DNA of 64,000 bases, taken from NCBI RefSeq assembly GCF_003583935.1, contig NZ_QYRN01000006.1, forward strand, positions 248,001-312,000, given 5' to 3'. A model generated the notes under the pieces. That model saw nothing but the letters and a program-made list of their open reading frames with translations, searched no databases and was not told the DNA's origin. The position numbers and the translations under genes are program-made. Shown here in pieces: positions 42,139 through 51,805 of this stretch. Source of the DNA: Aureimonas flava. GTDB lineage: Bacteria; Pseudomonadota; Alphaproteobacteria; Rhizobiales; Rhizobiaceae. Within the stretch, counting starts at the first letter, position 1. Each line of letters opens with the position of its first letter.

Positions 42139-43101
42139 TCAGCCCGCGTTGCGGACCAGGGCGAGCGATGGCGCCTCCCGCGCCCCGCGCCCTTTCGGCT
42201 CGGCCGTCTTGAATCGTTGGATCAACCAGGACCGGAAGGCCGATATCAGCGGATCCGCGAGGCCCTCGGCATCGATCTTGAGATAGTAGCCGAAACCCTC
42301 GTAGTGGCTGGCGGCGACGGGCGCGGCGAGCGCCCCGCTCGCGATCTCGCCGGCGAACAGAACCGGGTCGGCGACCACGAGGCCCTGGCCCGACAGCACG
42401 TATTCCACCGCCAGCGAAGCGCTGTCGAAGGACAGGCCGCGTTGCACGGTCGACGGGGCGAACCCGTTCTGGCGGGCGAACTCGAGCCAGGAATGGTGCG
42501 CGCCGTGATCCACGATCCGCACGTGGACGACCTCGTTCTCGGCCACGAAGGCGGCGAGCGGGCGTTCCGCCGCCTGCGCGCCGACGGCGGGATGGCACAG
42601 GATCGTCGGCCGCTCCTCCCACAGGAGGTCGGTCACCGCGTCGTCCACAACGGGGCGCGAATAGACCACGGCGACCTCGACGTCCGTGGCCGGACCGCCG
42701 TAGGGCGTCGAGATCTCCAGGACGACGTCCGGGAAGCTCTGGCGGAAGTCGTTGAGCAGCGGCACGGCGAGCTTCATCGCGAAGCTCGGCGGCAGATGCA
42801 CGCGCAGCCGCCGCGAGCGCGTCGTCCCGTTGGGCGCGCAGACGACGTCCAGCGTCTGCTCCAGCCGCTCGAAGGCCTTCATCACGCCGCCCAGCAGCGT
42901 CTCGCCGCTCTCGGTGAGCGTCAGCGCGTTGCGGCGGCGCTCGAAGAGCTTGTGGCCGATCAGCTCCTCCAGCCCGATGACGTGGCGCGACAGGGCGCTC
43001 TGCGAGATGTTGAGGGCCGTAGCCGCCGCCGTGAAGGAGCCGTGATGCGCCACGGCCTCGAAGGCGCGCAGGGCGTTGAGCGGCAGACGGCGGCGATCCA
43101 T
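42139..43101 (-). CDS. LysR-type regulator (GcvA-like)
   Basis: 320 residues. N-terminal HTH LNALRAFEAVAHHGSFTAAA, then LNISQSALSRHV, and an effector domain with LRVHLPPSFAMKLAVPLL. The GcvA-like PLNALRAFE opening is clear. It lies just upstream of the binding-protein gene on the same strand, 40 bp away, so it may control both itself and the operon. Confidence 0.92.
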   Translation of the reverse strand: MDRRRLPLNALRAFEAVAHHGSFTAAATALNISQSALSRHVIGLEELIGHKLFERRRNALTLTESGETLLGGVMKAFERLEQTLDVVCAPNGTTRSRRLRVHLPPSFAMKLAVPLLNDFRQSFPDVVLEISTPYGGPATDVEVAVVYSRPVVDDAVTDLLWEERPTILCHPAVGAQAAERPLAAFVAENEVVHVRIVDHGAHHSWLEFARQNGFAPSTVQRGLSFDSASLAVEYVLSGQGLVVADPVLFAGEIASGALAAPVAASHYEGFGYYLKIDAEGLADPLISAFRSWLIQRFKTAEPKGRGAREAPSLALVRNAG

Positions 43102-43141
43102 CAGCGGAAGCCTCCGAACCTTGAGGGGAATGGGGCTTTCG

Positions 43142-44590
43142 TCATGCGGCGAGGCCTCCGAACAACACGTACTTGGTCTCCAGATACTCTTCCAGGCCTT
43201 GCGCGGCGCCCTCGCGCCCGAGCCCCGACTGCTTGACCCCGCCGAACGGCGCGACCTCGGTCGAGATCACGCCCTCGTTGATGCCGACCATGCCCGCCTC
43301 GAGCCGGCGCGCGACGCGCCAGGCGCGGGCGAGGTCGCGGGTGAAGAAGTAGGCCGAGAGGCCCGTTTCCGTCGCGTTGGCGAGGCGGATCGCCTCGTCT
43401 TCGGTCTGGAAGCGGAAGAGCGCGGCGACCGGGCCGAACGTCTCCTCGTCGGCCAGCGCCATCTCGGGCGTCGCGTCGGCGATCACCGTCGGCTGGAAGA
43501 ACAGGCCGCCTTGCGCGTCGGGCTGGCCGCCCGCGAGGATCCGCCCGCCCTTGGCGCGCGCATCGGCGACGTGGCGCTCGACCTTGGCGAAGCCGGCGCG
43601 GTTGATGAGCGGCCCCTGCGCGGCGCCTTCGACGGTTCCCGGCGCGACCTTCAGCCGGCGCACGGCCTCGGCCAGCGCCTCGGCGTAGCGGTCGTAGATC
43701 GCGTCCTCCACGAGGATGCGGTTGGCGCAGACGCAGGTCTGCCCGGTGTTGCGGAATTTCGACGCCAGCGTGCCGCGCACCGCGACGTCGAGGTCAGCGT
43801 CGGCGAAGACGATCAGCGGTGCGTTGCCGCCGAGTTCCAGGCTCAGACGCTTCACGGTCTCCGCGCTCTGGCGCATCAGGAGCTTGCCGGTCGCCGTGGA
43901 GCCGGTGAAGGACAGCTTGCGGACCGTCGGCGAGCGCATCAGCGCGCCGACGACGCTCGGCGCGTCGCGCGTCGTCACGATGCTGACGACGCCGGCGGGA
44001 ACGCCGGCCGCTTCGCCGAGGCGCGCGAGCGCCAGCGCCGACAGCGGTGTGTCCTCGGCCGGTTTGACGACGATGGTGCAGCCGGCGGCGAGCGCCGGGC
44101 CGACCTTGCGCGTGATCATCGCAAGGGGGAAGTTCCACGGCGTGACGGCGGCCACGACCCCGACGGGCTCCTTCAGGACCACGACCTCCGCGTCGGCCCG
44201 GTGCGCGGGCACGACCTGGCCGTAGGCGCGCCGCGCTTCCTCGGCGAACCACGACAGGAACGATGCCGCATAGGCGACCTCGCCGCGCGCCTCGGCCAGC
44301 GGCTTGCCCTGCTCGGACGTCAGGAGGCGGGCGAGTTCCTCCTGCCGCTCCATCATCAGGTCGTGCCAGCGGCGCAGGACACGCGAGCGCTCCAGCGCCG
44401 TGGTGCCGCGCCAGCTCTCGTAGGCGATCGCGGCCTCTGCGATCGCGGCCTCCGCCTCGGCCTCGCCGCAGTCGGCCACTTCGGCGATCGTCTCGCCCGT
44501 CGCCGGGTCGAGCACGGGGAAGCGTCGCAGGTCTCCGGCGCCCCGCCACGCGCCGCCGATGAAGGCCTCGTGCTGCCAGAGCGTGTCCAT
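43142..44590 (-). CDS. NAD(P)-dependent aldehyde dehydrogenase (succinate-semialdehyde type)
   Basis: 482 residues from ATG 44590, overlapping the Fae-like stop; GTG 44593 is possible. Catalytic Glu in LSLELGGNAP, Cys in NTGQTCVCANR, cofactor motif FTGSTATGKL, and the C-terminal GMVGINEGVISTEVAPFGG typical of GabD-like semialdehyde dehydrogenases. It would oxidise the aldehyde from substrate breakdown. Its place with a Fae homologue suggests a role in aldehyde detoxification. Confidence 0.92.
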   Translation of the reverse strand: MDTLWQHEAFIGGAWRGAGDLRRFPVLDPATGETIAEVADCGEAEAEAAIAEAAIAYESWRGTTALERSRVLRRWHDLMMERQEELARLLTSEQGKPLAEARGEVAYAASFLSWFAEEARRAYGQVVPAHRADAEVVVLKEPVGVVAAVTPWNFPLAMITRKVGPALAAGCTIVVKPAEDTPLSALALARLGEAAGVPAGVVSIVTTRDAPSVVGALMRSPTVRKLSFTGSTATGKLLMRQSAETVKRLSLELGGNAPLIVFADADLDVAVRGTLASKFRNTGQTCVCANRILVEDAIYDRYAEALAEAVRRLKVAPGTVEGAAQGPLINRAGFAKVERHVADARAKGGRILAGGQPDAQGGLFFQPTVIADATPEMALADEETFGPVAALFRFQTEDEAIRLANATETGLSAYFFTRDLARAWRVARRLEAGMVGINEGVISTEVAPFGGVKQSGLGREGAAQGLEEYLETKYVLFGGLAA

Positions 44591-45096
44591 CACGACGCCT
44601 TCGGCGTGAAGAACGGATTGCCGACGGTCCGCAGCCCTTCGGCGAGGTCGTCTCGCGTCGGCCAGCCCTTCTGCAGGGCGCGGCTGGCGGCGACGAACGT
44701 CGCCTCGCGGTTGTTGCGGTAGACCTCGTCGGCGTCGTCGGCCTCCGGGTTCACCCAGACGGCCGCGATGCTCAGCCAGTCGTCCTCAGCCTCGGCCGGC
44801 AGCACGCCCTCGATCAGGGCACGGGTGATGCCCGCCGCCACCCCCGCCTGCGCGGGGCCCCAGGTCATCGTCTCGTGCCGGCCCGGCTGGAGCACCGCCT
44901 TGGCGATGAAGAGCGTCACGGGCTTGGCCGGCAGGTTGGGCTTGAGGATCGCCTGGAACGGCAGGTGGCCGGGCCCGGGGCTCGCCGCGGCGGTGGCGAG
45001 CGCGCCGCTGATCGGGCCGCTCTTCGGGCCGATGTAGAGGTTGATGTGCGCCGCGTTGGGGCCGGAGCCCTCGAAGCCTTCGCCGATGAAGAGCAT
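44590..45096 (-). CDS. fae: Formaldehyde-activating enzyme (Fae) homologue
   Basis: 168 residues, normal Fae length. FIGEGFEGSGPNAAHINLYI carries the catalytic His at residue 17, as in Methylorubrum Fae, followed by IGPKSGP and ILKPNLPAKPVTLFIAKA. TWGPAQAGVAAGITRAL and EDDWLSIAAVWVNPEADD match the family, though FGPAQHG is changed to WGPAQAG. Classical Fae condenses formaldehyde with tetrahydromethanopterin. Paralogues of unknown substrate are also widespread. Context with aldehyde dehydrogenase and aldo/keto reductase fits C1 or aldehyde handling. Confidence 0.87.
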   Translation of the reverse strand: MLFIGEGFEGSGPNAAHINLYIGPKSGPISGALATAAASPGPGHLPFQAILKPNLPAKPVTLFIAKAVLQPGRHETMTWGPAQAGVAAGITRALIEGVLPAEAEDDWLSIAAVWVNPEADDADEVYRNNREATFVAASRALQKGWPTRDDLAEGLRTVGNPFFTPKAS

Positions 45097-45122
45097 GGTA
45101 CGGTGTCCTGGTCGTTGGGGCG

Positions 45123-46142
45123 TCAGGCGACGGCGGAGAGCGGGGCGGCGGGCACGGAGAGGGCGCGGGGGCGCCGGACCGCGTTGTAGTCGTTGATCAT
45201 GTCCCGCGGGCGGTACGGCTCGTCGAGATAGGCCATCTCGGTGGGATCGAGCCGGATCGTCGTCGCGTCGAGCACGGCCTCGACATGCTCCGGCTGGTCG
45301 GCGCCGATGATCGGCACGGTGACGTTGCCGGTGTTCATCACCCAGGCCTGCGCGATCTGCGAGGAGGTCTTGCCGTGGGCGCGGGCCACCTCGGCGACGC
45401 GCCGGGCGATCTCGCGGTCGATCTCGTCGCCGAACCAGTCGAGGAACATGTCGTGGGCGACGCGCGCCTGCGAGCCGCCGCCTGCGAGATATCCGCGCGC
45501 CAGTGGCGAGAAGGTCGTCACGGCGATCCCCTCGTCCTGGCAGTAGGGCATCATCTCGCGCTCCTCCTCGCGGTAGAGGAGGGAGTACTGGCACTGCATG
45601 TTGACGAAGCGCGTCCAGCCGTTCTTCTCGGCCACGTGGTTCATCTTGGCGAACTGCCAGGCATACATGGTGGATGCGCCGATGTAGCGGGCCTTGCCGG
45701 CGCGCACGATGTCGTGGAGCGCCTCCATCGTCTCTTCGATCGGGGTCTGCGGATCGAAGGCGTGGACGATGTAGAGGTCGACATGGTCGGTGCCGAGGCG
45801 CTTCAGCGAGCGGTCGATCGAGCGCATGAGGTGCTTGCGCGACAGGCCCTGGTCGTTGGGATCGTCGCTCATCGCATAGAAGGCCTTGGTGGCGAGCACC
45901 AGACGGTCGCGCTCGGTCATCGACAGGAGCGCGCGGCCGACGACCTCCTCGTTGAGACCGGTGGAGTACCAGTCGGCCATGTCGAAGAAGGTGACGCCGA
46001 CGTCCAGCGCCTTTCGGAGGATCGGGCGCGAGCGATCCTCGTCGAGGACCCAGCCCTTCCATTTCGATGAGCCGATGCCCATCGTGCCGAGGCAGAGCTG
46101 CGACGTCTTGAGGCCCGTCCGGCCGAAGCGGATGCTGTCCAC
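45123..46142 (-). CDS. Aldo/keto reductase
   Basis: 339 residues from GTG 46142, preceded by GGGGGTGG. It has the TIM-barrel family landmarks: LGTMGIGSSKW near the start, FFDMADWYSTGLNEEVVGRA with the catalytic Asp-Tyr pair, and GTDHVDLYIVHAFDPQTPIE, with cofactor segment VPIIGADQPEHVEAVLDAT. Family members reduce aldehydes or ketones with NADPH. Starts the leftward operon and is divergent from a LysR gene. Confidence 0.92.
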   Translation of the reverse strand: MDSIRFGRTGLKTSQLCLGTMGIGSSKWKGWVLDEDRSRPILRKALDVGVTFFDMADWYSTGLNEEVVGRALLSMTERDRLVLATKAFYAMSDDPNDQGLSRKHLMRSIDRSLKRLGTDHVDLYIVHAFDPQTPIEETMEALHDIVRAGKARYIGASTMYAWQFAKMNHVAEKNGWTRFVNMQCQYSLLYREEEREMMPYCQDEGIAVTTFSPLARGYLAGGGSQARVAHDMFLDWFGDEIDREIARRVAEVARAHGKTSSQIAQAWVMNTGNVTVPIIGADQPEHVEAVLDATTIRLDPTEMAYLDEPYRPRDMINDYNAVRRPRALSVPAAPLSAVA

Positions 46143-46369
46143 TGTTCCACCCCCGATGATGGTCCGGAACCTGTCCTGCCGGTTCCTTGCCGGCGCTTTC
46201 GAGCGCGCCGGGTGTTCGATGCGGGGAGGGTGTCGTCGCACCGGCGGAAACGCAAATTCCCAAATTCGATGCCGCTATCTCAAAAAGGCATGGACGAAGC
46301 GGCGGCTTCCAAGCCGCTCCCGCCTGTGCGAGACCCGGACCGCTTCCAACGACATGCGGAGCCCATTCC
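46143..46369. promoter_or_regulatory. Divergent promoter region between aldo/keto reductase and LysR genes
   Basis: A 227-bp gap separates divergent genes. It contains an AT-richer stretch (about 46250-46290) and GCCGG/CCGGC repeats near 46180-46195. No clear -10/-35 pair was found. Placement suggests that the LysR protein acts here. Confidence 0.4.
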
Positions 46370-47260
46370 ATGCGCAGGCTGCCCGCGCTGAGTTCGCTGA
46401 AGGTGTTCGAGGAGGTCGGCCGCAGCGGCTCCTTCACGCGCGCCGCCGAACGGCTGAACCTGACCCAGAGCGCGGTGAGCCGGCAGGTGCGCCGCCTTGA
46501 GGACGAACTCGGCGAGCCGCTCCTGATCCGCCGCCACCATCGACTGGAGCTGACCGCCTCGGGCGCGCGCCTGCTGCGGGCCCTCGGCCGCGCCCTGCAC
46601 GAGGTCGAGACCGCGGTGCGGGCGATCCGCGAACGCACCGACCCGGCGCGGCTGCGCGTCAACGTTCCGCCGACCCTGGCCAAGCGCTGGCTGATGCCGC
46701 GCCTCGGCGCCTTTCGCGAGGCCCATCCCGAGATCGACCTCAGCGTGACGACGCAACTGTCGGACTCGCTCGCCGACAGCGGCCTCCTCGATTGCGCGAT
46801 CCGCTTCGGCGACGGCGAATGGCCCGACGTCCAGTCGCAGCGCCTGATGACCGAGCGCCACATCGCGGTCTGCGCCCCGGCGCTGGCGGAGCGGGCGGGC
46901 GATCCGCCGGACCTCCGGCGCTTCACGCTGATCCATGTCCTCGCCGATGCCGACCGCCGCTACCTGACCTGGGCGCGCTGGCTGGACGCCGCCGGCCTCC
47001 CGGACCTCCCGGATGCCGGCGGACTGGAGTTCGACCTACTCGACCTGTCCGTGGAGGCCGCCTGCCAGGGGCTCGGCGCTGCCGTGGTCGACCGGGGAAT
47101 GGTGGCGCGGGAACTCGCGCGCGGCGAGCTCGTGCAGCTCGGCTCCGTCGCGGCGGAGGGGCACGAGTCCTACTGGTTCGTCACCCATCGCGGCGAAGGC
47201 GATCCGCCGAAGGTCGCGCTGTTCCGGCAATGGCTGCTCGGCGAGGTCGAGCGCGCCTGA
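46370..47260 (+). CDS. LysR-type regulator (GcvA-like)
   Basis: 296 residues. HTH LKVFEEVGRSGSFTRAAERL, LTQSAVSRQVRRLEDEL, then a GcvA-type effector domain (RLRVNVPPTLAKRWLMPRLG). Divergent from the aldo/keto reductase operon and just ahead of the rightward catabolic genes, so it can control both directions. Confidence 0.92.
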   Translation: MRRLPALSSLKVFEEVGRSGSFTRAAERLNLTQSAVSRQVRRLEDELGEPLLIRRHHRLELTASGARLLRALGRALHEVETAVRAIRERTDPARLRVNVPPTLAKRWLMPRLGAFREAHPEIDLSVTTQLSDSLADSGLLDCAIRFGDGEWPDVQSQRLMTERHIAVCAPALAERAGDPPDLRRFTLIHVLADADRRYLTWARWLDAAGLPDLPDAGGLEFDLLDLSVEAACQGLGAAVVDRGMVARELARGELVQLGSVAAEGHESYWFVTHRGEGDPPKVALFRQWLLGEVERA

Positions 47261-47367
47261 AGCATTCCTCCCGGGAATGCTCGGCCCGACCAGAAGTCGT
47301 TTGCCCCTCGGCGATCCCCGATCCTAACTCGCACGGCGCCGATGGGGCGAGCCGAGGGCCGATCCGC

Positions 47368-48792
47368 ATGTCCGAACTCCGCAATCTCGTGGCCGGCCGT
47401 TTCCTCGGCGAGACCGAGGCGGGCGGCCTCGACGTCGTGTCGCCGGCGACGGGCCGGGCGGTCGCCCGCGTCCCGCTGGCCGGCCCCGCCGAGGCGATCG
47501 AGGCCGTGGACGCCGCACGGCGGGCGCAGGCTGACTGGCGACGCCGCCCCGCGATCGAGCGCGGCGACGCGTTGCGGCGGCTCGCCGACGCGATCGCGGC
47601 CGAGGCGGCGGAGATCGGCGCATGGCTGGCGGCCGAAAGCGGCAAGAGCCTGGAGGATGCGCGCGGCGAGGCGATCTACGGCGCCGAACTGATGCGCTAC
47701 CATGCCGAATGGGCCCGGCGCATCGAGGGCGAGGTGATCCCGAGCGACGCGCCGGACGAAACGCTGATGCTGAAGCGCGAGCCGATCGGCGTCGTCGCCT
47801 GCCTGATCCCCTTCAACTATCCGGTCTACACGCTCGTGCGAAAGATCGCACCGGCGCTGATCGCGGGCAACGCGGTGGTCGTGCGCCCGAGCAACTCGAC
47901 CCCCTGTTCCGCGCTGGCGATCGCCCGGCTGGTCGCCCGAGCCGCGCTGCCGGAGGGGCTCGTCAACATCCTCGCGACGACCCACGAGGGGGCGCGCGCC
48001 GTCTGCACCCATCCCCATGTCGGCATGGTCACGCTCACCGGCAGCCTCGGCGCCGGGCGCGCCGTTCTCGAATACGCCAAGGAGAACATCGCCAAGTCCT
48101 CGCTGGAGCTCGGCGGCAAGACGCCCGTCGTGGTGGAGCCCGACGCCGACCTCGACGAGGTCGCCCGCCTCGTGGTGGCGGCCAAGACCACCCATTGCGG
48201 CCAGATCTGCACCGGTCCCGAGAGGCTCTACGTCCACGAGAGCGTCCACGACGCGCTCCTGGCCCGGCTGCGCGAGGGCTTTCTCGCCCGCGCCTTCGGC
48301 GATCGGGCCGCCGACGCCTCGCGCATGGGGCCGCTCCAGAGCGAACGGGCCCGCGGGGACGTCCACGCCATGGTGCGGCGCGCCGTCGAGGCCGGCGCCG
48401 TGCTGGAGGCGGGCGGCACGATCCCCGAGGGCCCCGGCTGGTTCTACCCGCCGACCCTTCTGTCGGCCTGCCGCCAGGACATGGAGATCGTGCGCGAGGA
48501 GGTGTTCGGCCCCGTGCTCGCCGTGCTGCCCTACCGCGACGCGGAGGAGGCGCTGCGCCTTTCCAACGACCACCAGTACGGCCTGTCTTCGGTGCTCTTC
48601 ACCGAGAACTACCGCACCGTGATGCGCTTCGCCGACGCCGTCGAGGCGGGCGAGCTCTACGTCAACCGCTTGCCGGCCGATCCCTACCAGGGCTTCCATG
48701 CCGGCTGGAAGCGCTCCGGCCTCGGCGGCGACGACGGCAAGCACGGCATGCTGGAGTTCACGCAGACCCGGCTCGTGATCCTGAAGCACTGA
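47368..48792 (+). CDS. Aldehyde dehydrogenase
   Basis: 474 residues. Catalytic Cys in HCGQICTGPERL, Glu in SSLELGGKTP, and EEVFGPVLAVLPYRDAEEAL near the C-terminus. Similar to lactaldehyde and other broad-range dehydrogenases. ATG 47368 follows GCATCC rather than a good ribosome site, so start choice rests on homology. Its place beside the enolase-superfamily dehydratase suggests oxidation of an acid-derived aldehyde. Confidence 0.92.
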   Translation: MSELRNLVAGRFLGETEAGGLDVVSPATGRAVARVPLAGPAEAIEAVDAARRAQADWRRRPAIERGDALRRLADAIAAEAAEIGAWLAAESGKSLEDARGEAIYGAELMRYHAEWARRIEGEVIPSDAPDETLMLKREPIGVVACLIPFNYPVYTLVRKIAPALIAGNAVVVRPSNSTPCSALAIARLVARAALPEGLVNILATTHEGARAVCTHPHVGMVTLTGSLGAGRAVLEYAKENIAKSSLELGGKTPVVVEPDADLDEVARLVVAAKTTHCGQICTGPERLYVHESVHDALLARLREGFLARAFGDRAADASRMGPLQSERARGDVHAMVRRAVEAGAVLEAGGTIPEGPGWFYPPTLLSACRQDMEIVREEVFGPVLAVLPYRDAEEALRLSNDHQYGLSSVLFTENYRTVMRFADAVEAGELYVNRLPADPYQGFHAGWKRSGLGGDDGKHGMLEFTQTRLVILKH

Positions 48793-48836
48793 GCCCCACC
48801 CGCCTGCCCGCAGTCCTGGTCCCGGAGGGCCCGTCC

Positions 48837-50054
48837 ATGAAGATCGCCGATCTCGACATCCACGTCGTCGCCGTCCCGCCGCCCCATGTCGGCGGCATGT
48901 ACTGGATCTTCGTGCGCCTGCGCACGGATTGCGGGATCGAGGGGGTCGGCGAGATCTATGCGACGGCGTTCCACCCGCGCGCGCTGGTGCCGCTCGTGCG
49001 GGACGTCTTCGAGCGCCATCTCCTCGGCCACGATCCGCACCGCGTCGAGCGGTTCTGGCGTGCCGCCTATTCCTCAGGCTTCACGCAGCGGCCCGACCCG
49101 ACGATGATGGGCATCGTCTCCGGGCTCGAGATCGCCTGCTGGGATATCGTCGGCAAGGCGGCGGGACAGCCGGTCCATGCGCTGCTCGGCGGCCTCGTCC
49201 ACGAGCGACTGCGCGCCTACACCTATCTCTACCCGAAGAATGCGGCGGGCGAATTCGACTTCAACGATCCGGACCTCGCCGCCGAATGCGCGGCCGAGAT
49301 GGTGCGCCAGGGCTTCACGGCGGTGAAGTTCGACCCGGCCGGCCCCTACACCCAGTATTCCGGTCACCATCTCTCGCTCGGCGTCATGGACCGCTGCGAG
49401 ACCTTCTGCCGGCGCGTGCGCGAGGCTGTCGGATCGTCCGCCGACCTCCTCTTCGGAACGCACGGACAGATGGTGCCCTCGTCCGCGATCCGTCTCGCCA
49501 GGCGCCTGGAGCGTTACGACCCCCTGTGGTTCGAGGAACCCGTTCCGCCGGGCCAGGAAGCGGCCATGGCGGAGGTGGCGCGCGCGACCTCGATCCCGAT
49601 CTCCACCGGCGAGCGCCTGACCACCAAGTACGAGTTCGCCCGCGTCCTGGAACACAAGGCGGCCTCCATCCTCCAGATGAACGTCGCGCGCGTCGGCGGC
49701 CTCCTCGAAGCCAAGAAGATCGCCGCGATGGCCGAGGCGCACTACGCGGAGGTGGCGCCCCATCTCTACAACGGGCCGGTGGGCGCCGCCGCGTCGATCC
49801 AGCTCGCCGCCGCCACGCCGAACTTCCTGATCCACGAGGCGATCGGCGACTTCTCGGGCTTCCATGCCGAGATCCTGAAGCGCAAGCTCGCCGTCGAGGA
49901 CGGGTACATCGTCCCCTCGCGCGAGCCGGGCCTCGGGATCGAGCTCGACCTCGATGTCGTCGCCCGCCACTCGCCCTACGAGGGCGACCGCCTGCATCTG
50001 CAGATGGCGGCCGAGCCGGCGGACGTGAAGCAGTTCGCCCCGGCACGCGGGTGA
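48837..50054 (+). CDS. Enolase-superfamily (mandelate racemase/muconate lactonising type) dehydratase
   Basis: 405 residues. Capping domain with RTDCGIEGVGEIYATAFHP, then the barrel: VKFDPAGPYTQYSGHH near residue 160, WFEEPVPPGQE, STGERLTTKYEF and AAASIQLAAATPNFLIHEA. The metal ligand set (D-E-E) typical of the superfamily lies in DLLFGTHGQ, WFEEP and STGERL. Resembles sugar-acid dehydratases of the ManD/RspA type. Substrate not readable from sequence. Confidence 0.88.
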   Translation: MKIADLDIHVVAVPPPHVGGMYWIFVRLRTDCGIEGVGEIYATAFHPRALVPLVRDVFERHLLGHDPHRVERFWRAAYSSGFTQRPDPTMMGIVSGLEIACWDIVGKAAGQPVHALLGGLVHERLRAYTYLYPKNAAGEFDFNDPDLAAECAAEMVRQGFTAVKFDPAGPYTQYSGHHLSLGVMDRCETFCRRVREAVGSSADLLFGTHGQMVPSSAIRLARRLERYDPLWFEEPVPPGQEAAMAEVARATSIPISTGERLTTKYEFARVLEHKAASILQMNVARVGGLLEAKKIAAMAEAHYAEVAPHLYNGPVGAAASIQLAAATPNFLIHEAIGDFSGFHAEILKRKLAVEDGYIVPSREPGLGIELDLDVVARHSPYEGDRLHLQMAAEPADVKQFAPARG

Positions 50055-51676
50055 GCGGCGTGGAAGCGTTCGACTTCGTCGTGGTGGGCGCCGGCTCGGC
50101 CGGCTCGATCGTCGCCGCCCGCCTGTCGGAATCGGGGCGGCACAGCGTCCTGCTTCTGGAGGCGGGCGGACCGGACCGTTCGTTCTGGTTCAAAATCCCG
50201 GTAGGCTACGCCCGAAGCTACTACGACCCGGCGGTCAACTGGATGTACAGCACGGAGCCGGAGGCCGAACTCGGCGGCCGGCGCATCTACCAACCGCGCG
50301 GCAAGGTGCAGGGCGGCTCGGGCTCGATCAACGCGATGATCTTCGTGCGTGGCGCGCGCGAGGACTTCGACGACTGGCGCGCGGCCGGCAATCCGGGCTG
50401 GGCCTACGAGGACGTCCTGCCCGCCTTCCGCAAGCTGGAGACGCACGAGACCGGCGAGGGCCCTTGGCACGGAGGCGACGGGCCGATCCGGGTGACGCCG
50501 ATGCGGCCCGGCATCCATTCCATCTCGAAGGCCTTCCTCGCCGGCTGCCGCGAGACGCAACTGCCCGAGAACGAGGACTTCAACGGCGAGCGGATCGAGG
50601 GCGCCGGCGTCTACGACGTCAACACGCGGTCCGGCCTGCGCTCGTCCTCCTCGCGCGAATATCTGCATCCCGCCCGCCGCCGCCCGAACCTCAAGCTGCT
50701 TCACGGCGTCGAGGTCGACCGTCTCGTCTGGCGGGACGGGCGCATTGCCGGCGTCGAGGCGCGGCAGGGGGGACGGGCCGTGTCCTTCGCGGCGCGTCGC
50801 GAGGTGGTTCTCTGCGCCGGCGCCTTCGCGAGCCCCAAGCTCCTGCAACTGTCCGGCATCGGCGACGGGGCGCATCTCGGCGCCATCGGCGTGGAAACCC
50901 GCCGGCACCTTCCCGCCGTCGGGCGCAACCTCCAGGACCATGTCTGCGCCAGCTTCTACTACCGCTCGCGCGTGCCGACGCTCAACGCCGCCTTCGCGTA
51001 TCCGGCGGGGCAGGCGCGGCTCGCATTGCAATGGCTCCTTACGCGGCGCGGCCCCTTCGCCATGAGCGTCAACCAGGCCGGCGGCTTCTTCCGGGGCCGT
51101 CCGGATCGCACGCGCGCGAACCTCCAGCTCTACTTCAATCCCTTGTCCTACCGCATTCCGGACGATCCGAAGGCGGGACTCGCTCCCGAGCCCTATCCGG
51201 GTTTCCTCCTGTGCTTCAACCCGTGCCGGCCGACGAGCCGGGGCGAGGTGTCGGCCCAGTCCCCCGACCCCGCGGCGGCGCCGGCGATCCGCCCGAACTA
51301 CCTGTCGACGGAGCACGACCGGGAGGAGGTGGTGGAAGGGGGGCGTCTCGTGCGTCGCATCATGGAGGCCCCGGCGCTGCGCGCGATCACCGCCGAGGAA
51401 CTGGAGCCTTCGCGCTCGGCCCGGAGCGACGAGGAACTCCTCGACTACTTCCGCCACAACTCGGGCTCCATCTACCATCCCTGCGGCAGCGCCGCGATGG
51501 GACCCGACCCGGCGCGCTCCGCCGTGGATGCGCGCCTGCGCGTCCACGGCGTGGAGGGATTGCGGGTGGTGGATGCGTCGATCTTCCCCAACATCACGGC
51601 GGGCAACATCAACGCGCCGACCATGATGGTGGCCGAGAAGGGCGCGGCGATGATCGTCGAGGACGCGCGATCCTGA
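50051..51676 (+). CDS. GMC-family flavoprotein oxidoreductase (choline dehydrogenase type)
   Basis: 541 residues from GTG in a GTGA overlap. N-terminal FAD motif FVVVGAGSAGSIVAARLSE, PRGKVQGGSGSINAMIFVRG and VVLCAGAFASPKLLQLSGIG are GMC signatures, and the catalytic His lies in SIYHPCGSAAMG near the end. The family oxidises alcohols, choline and polyols. It ends the rightward operon. Confidence 0.93.
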   Translation: MSGVEAFDFVVVGAGSAGSIVAARLSESGRHSVLLLEAGGPDRSFWFKIPVGYARSYYDPAVNWMYSTEPEAELGGRRIYQPRGKVQGGSGSINAMIFVRGAREDFDDWRAAGNPGWAYEDVLPAFRKLETHETGEGPWHGGDGPIRVTPMRPGIHSISKAFLAGCRETQLPENEDFNGERIEGAGVYDVNTRSGLRSSSSREYLHPARRRPNLKLLHGVEVDRLVWRDGRIAGVEARQGGRAVSFAARREVVLCAGAFASPKLLQLSGIGDGAHLGAIGVETRRHLPAVGRNLQDHVCASFYYRSRVPTLNAAFAYPAGQARLALQWLLTRRGPFAMSVNQAGGFFRGRPDRTRANLQLYFNPLSYRIPDDPKAGLAPEPYPGFLLCFNPCRPTSRGEVSAQSPDPAAAPAIRPNYLSTEHDREEVVEGGRLVRRIMEAPALRAITAEELEPSRSARSDEELLDYFRHNSGSIYHPCGSAAMGPDPARSAVDARLRVHGVEGLRVVDASIFPNITAGNINAPTMMVAEKGAAMIVEDARS

Positions 51677-51805
51677 GGTCTCGCCATTCCCCGGGACGGC
51701 CGGGGGCTCGCGGTCGGCGGCGCGTGGGACCGCGCAGCCGTATCGCGCCGGTGTTCGGGCGCGTGACGGACCGACCCGCGAGGCGTCGATCCCCAGGCCG
51801 GGAGC

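Noticed and set aside
46143-46369. A specific LysR T-N11-A box in the divergent region
   Set aside because: Several weak matches exist, none with an extended palindrome, so only the region is annotated.
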